Shown: positions 27,530 through 36,597, counted from the first letter of the stretch. The stretch is 64,000 nt of DNA from JAENVU01 sp963801105 (GCA_963801105.1 CAWDDH010000003.1:2852001-2916000); one strand, 5' to 3'. Made by a program: numbers and translations. Notes: generated by a model not told the origin, from the sequence alone.

Positions 27530-30205
27530 CTACTTCGCCTCGGCCCAGCTAGGGCCGAAGCCCATGTCGACGTCGAGGGGAACGGCGAGCTCGATCGCGC
27601 CCTCCATCGCCTCCCGCACGATCGGCTCGACCGTCCCGCGCTCACCGACGGGGACCTCGAGGACCAGCTCGTCGTGCACGGTCAGCACCATGCGGGACTC
27701 GACCGCCGCCGCGTGCAGCGCGTCCGAGAGCCGGATCATGGCGAGCTTGAAGATGTCGGCCGCCGAACCCTGCACGGGCGCGTTCTGCGCCATGCGCTCC
27801 CCCATCTGGCGGATCCGAAAGTTGTCCGATGCCAGCTCGGTGATCTGGCGGCGCCGGCCGAGGATGGTCGTGGTGTACCCGCACGCTCTGGCGTCGGCAA
27901 CGGTGCGCTCCATGTACGCGTGGACGTTCGGGAAGGATGCGAAGTAGTTGTCGAGGATCTCCTTCGCCTGATCGGTCGGGATGTCGAGCCGCTGCCCGAG
28001 GCCGTACGCCTCCATGCCGTACGCGAGGCCGTAGTTCACGACCTTGGCGAACCGGCGCTGGAAATCGTCGACCGAGGACTCCTCGACGTCGAACACGCGC
28101 GCGGCGGTGATCGTGTGGACGTCGGCACCTCGCGCGAACGCGTCGATCAGCCCGGGGTCCTGGGCGAGGTGGGCCAGGATGCGCAACTCGATCTGCGAGT
28201 AGTCGGCGGTCAGCAGCCCGGACCCCTCCTCGGCGACGAAGGCGCGTCGCATCTCGCGACCCTCTGCGGTGCGGACCGGGATGTTCTGCAGGTTCGGGCT
28301 CTCGCTGGAGATCCGGCCCGTCGTGGTCGCGAGCTGGTTGAACGTCGCGTGGATCCGCCCGTCCTCGCGAATGAGCGGCGGGAGGGCGTCGGCGTAGGTG
28401 CTGCGCAGCTTCTCGACCTCGCGGTAGCGGAGGAGGTCGGCGAGGATCGGGTGCGCGTTCGCGGCCGCCATCTTCTGGAGCGAGTCGGCGTCGGTCGACG
28501 GTCCGGTCTTGGTCTTCTTGACCGGCGTCAGCTCGAGCACCTCGAAGAGGATCCGGCGCAGTTGCGGGACCGAGTTCACGACGAAGGGCTCGCCCGCGTG
28601 CTCGTGGATGCGGGTCTCGAGCTCGTTGCACTGCTTCTGGAGCTCGGCGCGCATCTGGTCGAGGAACTCGCGGTCGATGCGGACGCCGGTCTGCTCCATC
28701 TCCGCCAGGACCGGGACGAGCGGGCGTTCGACGTCGGTGTACAGCGACCACAGCTCGCGTTGCTCCAGCACGGTCTTCAGCTCGGCGGCGAGGCGCTCGA
28801 TCGCCACGGCGCGCCGGCCGGCGTCGTTGCCGGCTCCGTCACCATCGAGATCGAGGGTCCCTTCGGCCTCCGCCCGGTCCGGCGAGACGAGCTCGATCCC
28901 ACAGAAGCGGGCGACGAGCTCACCGAGGTCGTACTTCCCCTCCCCGGGATCGACGAGGTAGGCCATCAGGCCCGTGTCGAGGTCGAGGGTCGCCACCGTC
29001 ACGCCGGCGGCGTCGGCCAGCGCGTGCATCAGCTCCTTGGCCCGGTGGGTCACGAGCGGCGGCCCGCCGGTGCCCACGAGCGCGCTGAGCGAGGAGCGGA
29101 CGCCGTCGTCCGCGAGCAGGTCGGCCGGCGCGTAGGCGACCGTACCGTCGCCCGCGACGGCGATCCCCCGCAACCCGCCGCGCCCCGGGGTCCCGAGCCA
29201 GTCGGCCTCGAGCACGTAGGCCGCGCCGGCCGTGCGCAGGGCCTTCAGCCGGGCGGCGAGCGCCTTCGCGGTCGTCACCCGCGCGACCTCCACCTCGAGG
29301 GTCGTCGCCTCCGCTCCCGGTGTGTCGTCGGTCTCGCCGAGCGCCTCGAGCAGCCGCGGGTAGAGCGTGCGGAACTCGAGCTGCTGGAACAGGATCCGGA
29401 CGGTCTCGTGGTCCCATCCACCGATCAGCAGGTCCTCGACCGCGACCTCGATCGGCACGCTCCGCTCCAGGATCGACATCTCCCGGTTGTGGAACACCTG
29501 GTCGTGGAACTCACCCAGGTTCTGGCGCTGCTTCGGTGGCAGCTCGTCGAGGTGCTCGAAGATCCCCTCGAGGTTGCCGTAGGCGTTCACGAGCTTGGCC
29601 GCGGTCTTCTCGCCGATGCCGGGAACTCCGGGGAGGTTGTCGCTGGTGTCGCCGCGCAAGGCCGCGTACTCGGGATACTGCGCCGCGGTCACACCGGTGC
29701 GCTCGACGATCCCGGCCTCGTCGTAGAGCGCGTAGTCCGACACGCCGCGCTTGTTGTAGAGCACGCGGATGTGCGGGTCCCGGACCAGCTGGTACGAGTC
29801 GCGGTCACCGGTCACGACGATCACGTCCATGCCGGTGCCCGCGGCCCGCTCGGCGAGGGTGGCGATGACGTCGTCCGCCTCCACGCCGTCGACCTCGAGC
29901 ACCGGGACGGCAAGGGCGTCGAGCACCTGGCGGATCAGCGGGAGCTGGCTCTTGAAGAGGTCGGGGGTTTCCTTGCGGCCCGCCTTGTACGTGGCGTCCT
30001 TCTCCTTGCGGAAGGTGGGCGCGGCGGTGTCGAAGGCGACGGCGAGGTGGTCGGGGCGCTCGTCGCCGACGACCTTGATGAGCATCGACGTGAACCCGTA
30101 GACGGCGTTCGTGACCTGACCCGAGGAGGTCGCGAGGTCGGTGGGGAGCGCGTAGAACGCCCGATAGGCCAGCGAGTGCCCGTCGAGGAGGAGCAGGGTG
30201 CTCAC
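27530..30205 (-). CDS. polA: DNA polymerase I
   Basis: Repair and Okazaki-fragment polymerase of 891 aa from GTG 30205. The 5'-nuclease domain covers residues 1-290 (LLLDGHSLAYRAFYALP, AVAFDTAAPTFRKEK, VTGDRDSYQLV, GVPGIGEKTAAKLV). The middle 3'-5' exonuclease-like domain (about 300-490) lacks the D-x-E proofreading motif (LEADWLGTPG at that place), as is usual in actinobacteria, so proofreading is probably absent. The polymerase domain (about 510-891) has motif A DYSQIELRILAHLAQD, motif B RRFAKVVNYGLAYGM and motif C LTVHDELVLEVP. No indel is seen. It is followed closely by the methyltransferase and preceded by the ANTAR regulator. Confidence 0.98.
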   Translation of the reverse strand: MSTLLLLDGHSLAYRAFYALPTDLATSSGQVTNAVYGFTSMLIKVVGDERPDHLAVAFDTAAPTFRKEKDATYKAGRKETPDLFKSQLPLIRQVLDALAVPVLEVDGVEADDVIATLAERAAGTGMDVIVVTGDRDSYQLVRDPHIRVLYNKRGVSDYALYDEAGIVERTGVTAAQYPEYAALRGDTSDNLPGVPGIGEKTAAKLVNAYGNLEGIFEHLDELPPKQRQNLGEFHDQVFHNREMSILERSVPIEVAVEDLLIGGWDHETVRILFQQLEFRTLYPRLLEALGETDDTPGAEATTLEVEVARVTTAKALAARLKALRTAGAAYVLEADWLGTPGRGGLRGIAVAGDGTVAYAPADLLADDGVRSSLSALVGTGGPPLVTHRAKELMHALADAAGVTVATLDLDTGLMAYLVDPGEGKYDLGELVARFCGIELVSPDRAEAEGTLDLDGDGAGNDAGRRAVAIERLAAELKTVLEQRELWSLYTDVERPLVPVLAEMEQTGVRIDREFLDQMRAELQKQCNELETRIHEHAGEPFVVNSVPQLRRILFEVLELTPVKKTKTGPSTDADSLQKMAAANAHPILADLLRYREVEKLRSTYADALPPLIREDGRIHATFNQLATTTGRISSESPNLQNIPVRTAEGREMRRAFVAEEGSGLLTADYSQIELRILAHLAQDPGLIDAFARGADVHTITAARVFDVEESSVDDFQRRFAKVVNYGLAYGMEAYGLGQRLDIPTDQAKEILDNYFASFPNVHAYMERTVADARACGYTTTILGRRRQITELASDNFRIRQMGERMAQNAPVQGSAADIFKLAMIRLSDALHAAAVESRMVLTVHDELVLEVPVGERGTVEPIVREAMEGAIELAVPLDVDMGFGPSWAEAK

Positions 30206-30218
30206 GAGCGACCGCTGG

Positions 30219-30815
30219 TCACGCGGCGTCGGGTGGCGCGATCTCGCCCGCGACGACCTGGGCCGCGATCTCGTGCACCTTGCACCGACGGTTCATGGCC
30301 TCGGTCTGGAGGAAGCGCCAGGACTGGCCCTCGGTCATCCCGTGCTCGTCCATCAGCACACCCTTGGCGCGGTCGATGATCTTGCGCGCCTCGAGCCGTT
30401 CCGCGAGATCGCCCACCTCGTTCTCCAGGCTGCGCAGCTCGGCGTGCCGTCCGATCGCGAGCTCGATCGCCGGGATGAGATCGCTCTTCTGGAACGGCTT
30501 GACGATGTAGCTCATCGCGCCCGCGTCGCGCGCCTGCTCCACGAGGTCGCGCTGGGAGAACGCGGTCAGGATGAGCACCGCCGCGAGCCGCTCGCCGGTG
30601 ATCTGGCGCGCGGCCGACAGGCCGTCGAGACCGGGCATCTTGATGTCGAGGATCGCAAGATCGGGTCTCAGGTCCCGGACCAGCTCGACGGCCTCGTCGC
30701 CACGACCGGTCTCGCCGATGACCTCGAAGCCCTCCTCCTCGAGGAGCTCCTTGAGGTCGAGCCGGATGATCGCCTCGTCCTCGGCGACGATGACACGGGT
30801 ACGTTCGGTCGACAC
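30219..30815 (-). CDS. ANTAR-domain response regulator (transcription antiterminator, AmiR/NasT type)
   Basis: Two-domain regulator of 198 aa. The receiver spans residues 5-125 with acidic pocket E12/D13, phospho-acceptor D57 (LAILDIKMPGLDG), T-switch ILTAFS and conserved Lys in YIVKPFQKSDL. A short coiled coil (about 130-150) is followed by the RNA-binding ANTAR domain (IIDRAKGVLMDEHGMTEGQSWRFLQTEAM). ANTAR proteins bind paired hairpins in nascent mRNA and block termination. It starts at GTG 30815 after AGAGGA and lies just upstream of polA (13 bp). Close relatives with this layout occur next to polA in many actinobacteria; the RNA targets are not evident here. Confidence 0.93.
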   Translation of the reverse strand: MSTERTRVIVAEDEAIIRLDLKELLEEEGFEVIGETGRGDEAVELVRDLRPDLAILDIKMPGLDGLSAARQITGERLAAVLILTAFSQRDLVEQARDAGAMSYIVKPFQKSDLIPAIELAIGRHAELRSLENEVGDLAERLEARKIIDRAKGVLMDEHGMTEGQSWRFLQTEAMNRRCKVHEIAAQVVAGEIAPPDAA

Positions 30816-30835
30816 GGTGATCCTCTCGTCGATCC

Positions 30836-31144
30836 TCAGCGCGGGGCTGGTTCGGCGGTCAGTCGGTCCAGGAGCGCGTCCTGCTCGGATCGCAGCTCCT
30901 GCAGGGTCTGGTGCAGCGCGTCACGGTGACGGCGCTGCGCGTCGGCGTGGCGCTGGGCCTCGTTCGCGGTGGCGACCTCCAAGGGCGTCTCGGCGACGAT
31001 CGCGCGCAGGCGAGCGTCCTCGGCCTCCTCGTCGAGGAAGGCCAGCTGCTCGTCGGTCACGGCGAGCTCGCCGGTGATCCGTTTGATCCGATCGCTGAGG
31101 TCGAGCAGTCGACGCTCGATGGAGGCCCGTGTCACGGCCGGCAT
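30836..31144 (-). CDS. Conserved coiled-coil hypothetical protein
   Basis: The 102 aa protein is strongly helical and charged, with heptad-like spacing over most of its length (IERRLLDLSDRIKRI, LAFLDEEAEDARLRAIV, HQTLQELRSEQDALLDRL). No catalytic motif, membrane segment or signal is visible. It lies 20 bp upstream of the ANTAR regulator in the same direction, so it may share its transcript. A TACAAT sequence overlaps the ATG 31144 region, so a leaderless start at the GTG three codons later is an alternative. Function unknown; a small structural or scaffold protein is the safest description. Confidence 0.6.
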   Translation of the reverse strand: MPAVTRASIERRLLDLSDRIKRITGELAVTDEQLAFLDEEAEDARLRAIVAETPLEVATANEAQRHADAQRRHRDALHQTLQELRSEQDALLDRLTAEPAPR

Positions 31145-31213
31145 TGTAGGTCGCCGGCACCAGAAATCGGTCGGGTGATGCGCGCACCCGGGAAGCGTGA
31201 CCAGAATGCAACA

Positions 31214-32371
31214 GTGACCAGTCACCCGATCTTCAGCCCGGAGCACGAGGCGCTGCGAGCCTCGGTCCGGCGTTTCGTCGGCACCGAGATTCGCCCATTC
31301 GTCGACGAATGGGAAGCGGCCGGGCACTTTCCCGACCGCGTCTTCCGGCGGTGCGGGGAGCTCGGATTCCTCGGCCTGCACTACCCCGCGGCGTGGGGCG
31401 GGTCCGGTGGTGACCTCGCGAGCAGCCTGCTGTTCATCGAGGAGCTGGGCCGGTGTGGCGCGGGCTCGATCCCGATGGCGATCGCCGTCCAGACCCACAT
31501 GTGCACGCCGGCCATCGGCGAGTTCGGGACGGACGCGCTGAAGCAGCGATACCTCCGTCCGGCGATCAGCGGCGAGAAGATCGGTGCGATCGCGCTCACC
31601 GAGCCCGACACCGGCTCCGACGTCGCCGGGATCACGACCCGCGCGGTACGCGACGGCGACACCTGGGTCCTGAACGGCCGGAAGATGTTCATCACCAACG
31701 GCACCCGGGCGCAGTTCATGACCATGGCGGTCCAGACCGAACCCGGGTCCCGACACCGCGGCGTCTCGCTCTTCCTCGTGGACACCGATCTTCCCGGCGT
31801 CGCGGTGTCGCGCAAGCTCGACAAGCTCGGCATGCGGGCATCCGACACCGCGGAGATCGCGCTCGACGACGTCCGGGTGCCGCACGACAACCTCATCGGC
31901 GGCGAGCCCGGACAGGGTTTCACCCAGATGGCGTGGCAGCTCCAGTACGAACGGCTCTCCGGTGCGGTGCAGAGCATCGGGCAGGGCCTCGACGTGCTCG
32001 AGCAGACGATCGCATACGCGCGCGAGCGACAGGCGTTCGGCCGTCCCCTCTCGGCGAACCAGGTGATCGCGCACATGCTCGCCGACGCGGCCACCGAGCT
32101 CGAAGCCGCGCGTGCGCTCACCTACGACACGGTCTGGCGCGTGCAACAGGGTGAGTATCCCGTCGCGGAGATCTCCATGGCGAAGAAGTACGCGGCGCAG
32201 GTGCAGAACCGTCTCGTCGACGCCTGCCTCCAGGTCTACGGCGGCGCGGGCTACCTCTCCGAGACCCCGGTCTCACGGCTCTGGCGCGACGCGCGCCTGC
32301 AGCGGATCGGCGCAGGCACCGACCAGATCATGAACGAGGTCATCGCGAAGCGCCTCGGCATCACGGGCTGA
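31214..32371 (+). CDS. Acyl-CoA dehydrogenase
   Basis: FAD-dependent enzyme that introduces the alpha-beta double bond in acyl-CoA beta-oxidation, using electron-transfer flavoprotein. The 385 aa protein has the N-terminal helical domain, the flavin beta-domain with ALTEPDTGSDVAGI and FITNGTRA, and the C-terminal helical domain (RQAFGRPLSANQVIAHMLADA, QVYGGAGYLSETPVSRLWRD). The usual catalytic Glu of the MCAD type (EGT) is replaced in IGAGTDQIM. The base is therefore likely the helix-G Glu in YERLSGAVQ, as in long-chain and isovaleryl types. Start GTG 31214 has CAGAAT six bases upstream, hinting at a leaderless mRNA. Chain-length preference unknown. Confidence 0.93.
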   Translation: MTSHPIFSPEHEALRASVRRFVGTEIRPFVDEWEAAGHFPDRVFRRCGELGFLGLHYPAAWGGSGGDLASSLLFIEELGRCGAGSIPMAIAVQTHMCTPAIGEFGTDALKQRYLRPAISGEKIGAIALTEPDTGSDVAGITTRAVRDGDTWVLNGRKMFITNGTRAQFMTMAVQTEPGSRHRGVSLFLVDTDLPGVAVSRKLDKLGMRASDTAEIALDDVRVPHDNLIGGEPGQGFTQMAWQLQYERLSGAVQSIGQGLDVLEQTIAYARERQAFGRPLSANQVIAHMLADAATELEAARALTYDTVWRVQQGEYPVAEISMAKKYAAQVQNRLVDACLQVYGGAGYLSETPVSRLWRDARLQRIGAGTDQIMNEVIAKRLGITG

Positions 32372-32388
32372 GCGCCCGGCGACCGGTC

Positions 32389-34173
32389 CTACGACGGCGG
32401 CAGGTTCAACCCGGCGAAGTACAGCGTGGGGACCCGGTCGGCGCGATACGCCGTGAAGCCTCGAGTCGTCTTGTCGCCCAGCGTCATGTCGAACACGACG
32501 GTGTCGTTGCCGTTGACGTAGTCGGGCACGACCTCCACGAAGCGCGTGTAGAAGACGCCGTCGGGGGTTCCGTCGCCGCCGTAGGTGATCAGGATGTTGC
32601 CGTTGGGCAGGAGGTCGGCGTCGCCGAGGAACGGGGCGAACTCGGGCGTGCCCTGAGGCGTGTCGTCCCGGTGCTGCCACAGCTGCCGGGCGGTGCCGGC
32701 CGCAGGGTCGAGCTGGAACATGACCGCCCGACTGTACGGTGGGAGCGGCTTGCCGTTCTTCGTACCCGTGGGGCGGCCGTTGCCGTTGTCGAAGTAGAGG
32801 ATGCGGTTCGCGGACTCGGGCTCGACGGCGTGGCCGTGGTAGGCGTACCCACCCGAGGTGAGTTCGAGCGTCCCTCCCTTGGGTGAGAGCTTCCAGAGCA
32901 CGTCCCCGGACTTGCCGGAGGCGTCATCCGCGTACCGGAGCCCGATGACCGTGTCGAGGTGTCGGATCGACACGAGCAGCGTGTTCGTCGCGGTGTCGAC
33001 CACTGCGGCGTTCGTGTGCATCCAGTCGCGGAGGCCCTTCCGCTGCGGATAGAAGTAGTTCGGCGGCGCAACCGGGTTCCCGATCACGCACATGTCCGAG
33101 CCCGGCTGTTCGATCGGGTCGAAGTACCGCTTGAGCGGCCACTCGTGCACGACCTTGCCCGCGCGCGTCAGTTCCACGATTCGGTCCGCGACGACGCCCT
33201 TCGGGTCCGGGATGGGCGTGCCGTCCTCGGCCTCGGCGCCCTTGCAGAGGCCCGTCGCCGCCTTGGGGCTCAGGTCGATGACCTCGGTGGTGATGGTGAG
33301 GAGATCGCCGTTTCCGAGCTCCGACAGCTCGTGGTGCGCGCTGTCGATCGCGATCGGCACGGTGTCGGGGCCGGTGAAGCTGAGGCCGCCGACGGTGGCC
33401 TTCACGTAGTCCGTCGCGACCTTGGTCCCCAGCTCGGAGATGGTGTTTCCGAGCATGTCGATCTCGCGGATCACCACGTCGTTGATCGAGACGAGCAGGG
33501 TCCCGCGCGGTGTCGGACTCACGTCGGTGATGCCGATCCGGGACTTGTAGTACCAGACGACCTGGCCCTGGTCGTCGACGCCCAGGATCCACCCGGCGTA
33601 GTCGGAGTGGATGGGCGCGCACTTGGCCTTGGTGCCGACACCCCAGGGCATCGTGTTGAAGAGCGTGATGCCCGGCGCCATCTTTGCCGGCGTGCTGGTG
33701 CTGAACACCGTCGGAGGGAGGTCCTGGGGCAGCGAGCCGGTGGAGAACGTGAGGTTCACGGTGTCCGAGTCCCCGGCGGCGGTCTTCGCGGTCACCGCGA
33801 CGTCGTAGGTCGTGTCCGCGTGCAGCCCGAGGAGCGGGACCTCCTGGCTCGCGGCGGCCGCCGCGGTCGGCACGGTGACGGTTCCCGACGGGGCGGTGGC
33901 CACGACGTCGAGGGTCACCGGCTCGGCCGAGGTCGTCTTCACGACACCGGTCAGGACGCTGACCGGGCCGGGCTCCACCGAGACGTCGGTGACGAGACGT
34001 CCGGATCCGGTGGAACCCTTCGGCTCGACCACCTTGGCCGTGGTGTCGACGTCCTTGCACGCGGGAAGCGTGGTGGTCGACGTCGACGAGGCCTTCGAGC
34101 CCCCGTTGCTGTCGCACGCGACGAGCGCGATCGTGAGGGCGACGCAGAGCACCAGAACGTTCCGACCCCGCAT
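32389..34173 (-). CDS. Arylsulfotransferase (ASST)-family lipoprotein
   Basis: Predicted exported lipoprotein of 594 aa from ATG 34173, with GAAGG upstream. The signal peptide (VLVLCVALTIALVAC) ends in a lipobox LVAC, so the mature Cys is at about residue 20. A Ser/Thr-rich linker follows, then a beta-sandwich-like segment (about 55-160, fibronectin-like alternation). The main domain then shows beta-propeller ASST-type blocks: GWILGVDDQGQVVWYYKS, NDVVIREIDMLGNTI, HELSELGNGDLLTIT, WMHTNAAVVDTATN, YHGHAVEPESANRILYFDNGNG, LLPNGNILITYGGDG. Arylsulfotransferases move sulfate between phenols without PAPS. Whether this one is active or only structurally related cannot be told. It converges with the acyl-CoA dehydrogenase. 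Confidence 0.8.
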   Translation of the reverse strand: MRGRNVLVLCVALTIALVACDSNGGSKASSTSTTTLPACKDVDTTAKVVEPKGSTGSGRLVTDVSVEPGPVSVLTGVVKTTSAEPVTLDVVATAPSGTVTVPTAAAAASQEVPLLGLHADTTYDVAVTAKTAAGDSDTVNLTFSTGSLPQDLPPTVFSTSTPAKMAPGITLFNTMPWGVGTKAKCAPIHSDYAGWILGVDDQGQVVWYYKSRIGITDVSPTPRGTLLVSINDVVIREIDMLGNTISELGTKVATDYVKATVGGLSFTGPDTVPIAIDSAHHELSELGNGDLLTITTEVIDLSPKAATGLCKGAEAEDGTPIPDPKGVVADRIVELTRAGKVVHEWPLKRYFDPIEQPGSDMCVIGNPVAPPNYFYPQRKGLRDWMHTNAAVVDTATNTLLVSIRHLDTVIGLRYADDASGKSGDVLWKLSPKGGTLELTSGGYAYHGHAVEPESANRILYFDNGNGRPTGTKNGKPLPPYSRAVMFQLDPAAGTARQLWQHRDDTPQGTPEFAPFLGDADLLPNGNILITYGGDGTPDGVFYTRFVEVVPDYVNGNDTVVFDMTLGDKTTRGFTAYRADRVPTLYFAGLNLPPS

Positions 34174-34230
34174 GCCGTCCCTTCGCCCGCCGTCGCCTGG
34201 CGGTCGCCTCCGAATCGGTGGGAGCTTAGG

Positions 34231-34313
34231 TGCCCGGGGAGGGATTCGAACCCTCATGCTCTTGCGAGCAGCGGATTTTGAGTCCGCCGTGTCTGCCATT
34301 CCACCACCCGGGC
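34231..34313 (-). tRNA. tRNA-Leu (anticodon CAA)
   Basis: Read on the minus strand this gives an 83 nt class II tRNA. The acceptor stem is GCCCGGG/CCCGGGC with discriminator A. The D-arm contains GTGGTGGAATGGCAGAC, and the anticodon stem GCGGA/TCCGC holds loop CTCAAAA, so the anticodon is CAA, reading UUG. The long variable arm TGCTCGCAAGAGCA forms a 5-bp stem, and the T-arm has GGTTCGAATCC. The 3' CCA is not encoded (ACCT follows). The arm structure and anticodon are unambiguous for leucine. It lies between the lipoprotein gene and the fab cluster. Confidence 0.97.
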
Positions 34314-34394
34314 GCGGCGCGCCATGTTGGCACCCCGGGCGCGCGGCGGGACGGAAACTAGAGTGGATGGGTCGCAACGGCGGAGGACCGAGGA

Positions 34395-34601
34395 ATGTGG
34401 ATCGCGCTGATCGTCATCGGCGTCGCAATGATCGTGACGGCGCTCTTGCTGACGCCGCGCGGCGCGAACCGCGACGACGGGCCGCTGCCCACCGACGTGG
34501 AGACGCGCATCCTGCTCGGCGAGGATCCCGACGTCCCGGAGGCTCCGCCCGAGCACCCGCACACCGCACCGCAGCCTCCGGATCGGCGCGAGGCCAGCTG
34601 A
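34395..34601 (+). CDS. Small single-pass membrane protein
   Basis: The 68 aa protein starts at ATG 34395 with GGAGG about 8 nt upstream. One N-terminal transmembrane helix (IALIVIGVAMIVTALLL) is followed by a polar tail rich in Asp, Glu and Pro (EDPDVPEAPPEHPHTAPQPP). I recognise no domain. It ends 4 bp before the fabD start, so it is almost certainly the first gene of the fatty-acid operon. A membrane-proximal accessory role is possible but unsupported. Confidence 0.65.
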   Translation: MWIALIVIGVAMIVTALLLTPRGANRDDGPLPTDVETRILLGEDPDVPEAPPEHPHTAPQPPDRREAS

Positions 34602-34605
34602 CCAC

Positions 34606-35517
34606 GTGGTCGCCGACCTCGCGATCGTGTTTCCGGGGCAGGGCACGCAGTTCCCCGGCATGGGCCGGCCGTGGCAGGCCACCCGGGCCTGGGCCGCGGT
34701 CATGGCTCGCGCCGAGGCGGCACTCGACGAGGACCTCGGACGGCTCCTGCTCGACGCGGACGCGGGCGAGCTGAGCCGGACCCGCAACGCCCAGCTCGCC
34801 GTGCTCCTCACGTCGCTGCTCGTCTGGGAGAGCCTGCGCGACCGGGTGCGGCCGGTCGCCTTCGCCGGTCATTCGCTGGGTCAGGTGACGGCGATGATCG
34901 CGGCGGGCACGCTGGGGTTCGAGGCCGGAGTCCGGTTCGCCGCGACGCGCGCCGAGCGGACGCAGGCGGCGGCCGACGCGACGCCCGGGTCGATGGCGGC
35001 GCTCATCGGAGCCTCGCTCGAGCAGGCGCAGCAGGCGTGCGCCGCGACGGCGGGCACGTGCTGGGTCGCGAACGACAACGCCCCCGGGCAGGTCGTGATC
35101 GCCGGGACGCCGGATGGCCTCGCGCTGGGCGTGGCGGCGGCCAAGGAGGCCGGTGTGCGCACCGCCCGGACCCTCGCCGTCGGCGGCGCATTCCACACCC
35201 CGCTGATGCAGCCCGCGGCCGACGCCTTGGGCGCCGTCCTCGCCGACATGGCGCTCGCCGAGCCGGCGGTGCCGGTCGTGTCCAACGACGACGGCCGGGG
35301 CGAGACCGACCCCGAACGCTGGCGCGTGCTCGCGGCGCGCCAGGTCGCGAGTCCGGTCCGGTGGCGAGCATCGCAGCTCTCCCTCGCACGGCTCGGGGCG
35401 CGGACCCTGGTCGAGGCGGGTCCGGGCGGCATGCTCACGGGCCTCGCCAAGCGGACGGTCCCCGACCTCAGGCGGTTCCCGGTCGCCACCCCCGCCGATG
35501 TCGACGGTCTCACGTGA
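34606..35517 (+). CDS. fabD: Malonyl-CoA:ACP transacylase
   Basis: Loads malonyl groups from CoA onto acyl carrier protein for type II fatty-acid synthesis. The 303 aa protein from GTG 34606 has the oxyanion motif VFPGQGTQFPGMG, nucleophile S90 in AGHSLGQV, FAATRAERTQAAAD, ASNDNAPGQVVIAG-like WVANDNAPGQVVIAG, and the catalytic His region GGAFHTPLMQPAAD. The domain is complete. It overlaps fabG by 4 bp (GTGA at 35514). It is the first enzyme gene of fabD-fabG-acpP-fabF-fabI. Confidence 0.96.
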   Translation: MVADLAIVFPGQGTQFPGMGRPWQATRAWAAVMARAEAALDEDLGRLLLDADAGELSRTRNAQLAVLLTSLLVWESLRDRVRPVAFAGHSLGQVTAMIAAGTLGFEAGVRFAATRAERTQAAADATPGSMAALIGASLEQAQQACAATAGTCWVANDNAPGQVVIAGTPDGLALGVAAAKEAGVRTARTLAVGGAFHTPLMQPAADALGAVLADMALAEPAVPVVSNDDGRGETDPERWRVLAARQVASPVRWRASQLSLARLGARTLVEAGPGGMLTGLAKRTVPDLRRFPVATPADVDGLT

Positions 35518-36251
35518 GCGGTCGCGTGGCGCTCGTCACCGGCGGGTCCGGCGGCATCGGCACCGCGACCGTGCGCGCCCTCGTCCATGACGGCCGTCGG
35601 GTCGCGATCGGCTATCGCACCGGCGAGGCGCCGGCGCGCCGGCTCGCCGCCGAGCTCGGTACCGACGTCGCAATGGCCGTCGCGGTGTCCGTCGAGGATC
35701 CCGACTCCGTCGACGCCGCGTTCGGTGCCGTCGAGGCCGGCCTCGGTCCGGTCGAGATCCTCGTGAACAACGCCGGCATCGCCGAAGACGGCCTGCTCGT
35801 CCGGATGAGCGACGACGCGTGGGGCCGGGTGATCGCCGTGGATCTCACGGGCGCCTTCCACACGATGCGGCGGGCGGCGCCGAAGATGATGCGCGCGCGG
35901 TTCGGGCGCATCATCAACGTCTCCTCCGCGGTCGCCCATCTCGGCAGCCCCGGCCAGGCCAACTACGCCGCGGCCAAGGCCGGGCTCGTCGGCCTCACCC
36001 GTTCGGTGGCCCGGGAGCTCGGGCGACGATCGGTGACGGCCAACGTGGTCGCACCGGGTCCGATCACCACACCCATGACCGACGATCTGGGCGACGAGTG
36101 GCTCGCGACCGTCACGGGCATGGTCCCCCTGGCACGGCCCGGCACGCCCGAAGAGGCCGCCGCGGCCATTGCCTTCCTCGCGTCGGAGACCGCCGGCTAC
36201 ATCACCGGGGTGGTGCTGCCCGTCGACGGTGGTATCGGGATGGGCACGTGA
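35514..36251 (+). CDS. fabG: 3-oxoacyl-ACP reductase
   Basis: NADPH-dependent short-chain dehydrogenase reducing beta-ketoacyl-ACP in chain elongation. The 245 aa protein from GTG 35514 has the cofactor motif TGGSGGIG, ILVNNAGIAEDGLLVRM, catalytic Ser/Tyr/Lys in INVSSAVAHLGSPGQANYAAAKAGLVGLTRS (written here in pieces: VSSAVAH, YAAAK), and the C-terminal TGVVLPVDGGIGMGT. The GLGPVEILVNNAG and ANYAAAK blocks are typical FabG. It lies between fabD and acpP with a 94 bp gap before acpP. Confidence 0.94.
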   Translation: MSGRVALVTGGSGGIGTATVRALVHDGRRVAIGYRTGEAPARRLAAELGTDVAMAVAVSVEDPDSVDAAFGAVEAGLGPVEILVNNAGIAEDGLLVRMSDDAWGRVIAVDLTGAFHTMRRAAPKMMRARFGRIINVSSAVAHLGSPGQANYAAAKAGLVGLTRSVARELGRRSVTANVVAPGPITTPMTDDLGDEWLATVTGMVPLARPGTPEEAAAAIAFLASETAGYITGVVLPVDGGIGMGT

Positions 36252-36345
36252 TCTCCGCGATGATTCCCGCGCCAGAGGCCGTCCCGTGGGGTACAACGTC
36301 ACCAGCAGATCGCCACACCCCCCGGTGCCCGAGGAGCTGACCACC

Positions 36346-36597
36346 ATGGAACGTGAAGACGCGCTCACCGTGATCCGTGAGGTGGCCAGCGAGATCCTGA
36401 GCGTCGAGCCCGGCGCCGTCGTGGAGTCCGCTCGGTTCGCGGAGGACCTCGACGCCGACTCGCTCGACCTCGTCGAGCTCGTGATGGGCCTCGAGGAGCG
36501 CTTCGACGTGGCCATCCCGGAGGAGGACCTCGAGGGCGTCGCGACCGTCGGCCAGGCCGTGGACCTCGTGCTCGCGAAGGCCGCACCGGCGGCATGA
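36346..36597 (+). CDS. acpP: Acyl carrier protein
   Basis: Carrier of growing acyl chains through a 4'-phosphopantetheine arm. The 83 aa acidic protein carries the attachment Ser at residue 39 in DLDADSLDLVELVMGLEE. The four-helix pattern is normal. ATG 36346 has GAGGAG about 9 nt upstream. Its stop overlaps the fabF start (ATGA at 36594). The preceding 94 bp gap shows no gene and no terminator. Confidence 0.95.
   Translation: MEREDALTVIREVASEILSVEPGAVVESARFAEDLDADSLDLVELVMGLEERFDVAIPEEDLEGVATVGQAVDLVLAKAAPAA

Noticed and set aside
27674..30379. Long plus-strand open frame opposite polA (about 900 codons).
   Set aside because: Antisense shadow of polA. No domain, no ribosome-binding site, and codon bias follows the opposite strand.
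31202..31216. Leaderless promoter for the acyl-CoA dehydrogenase (CAGAAT six bases before GTG).
   Set aside because: The hexamer lacks the first T of the usual TANNNT and no -35 is seen; kept only as a remark in the gene entry.
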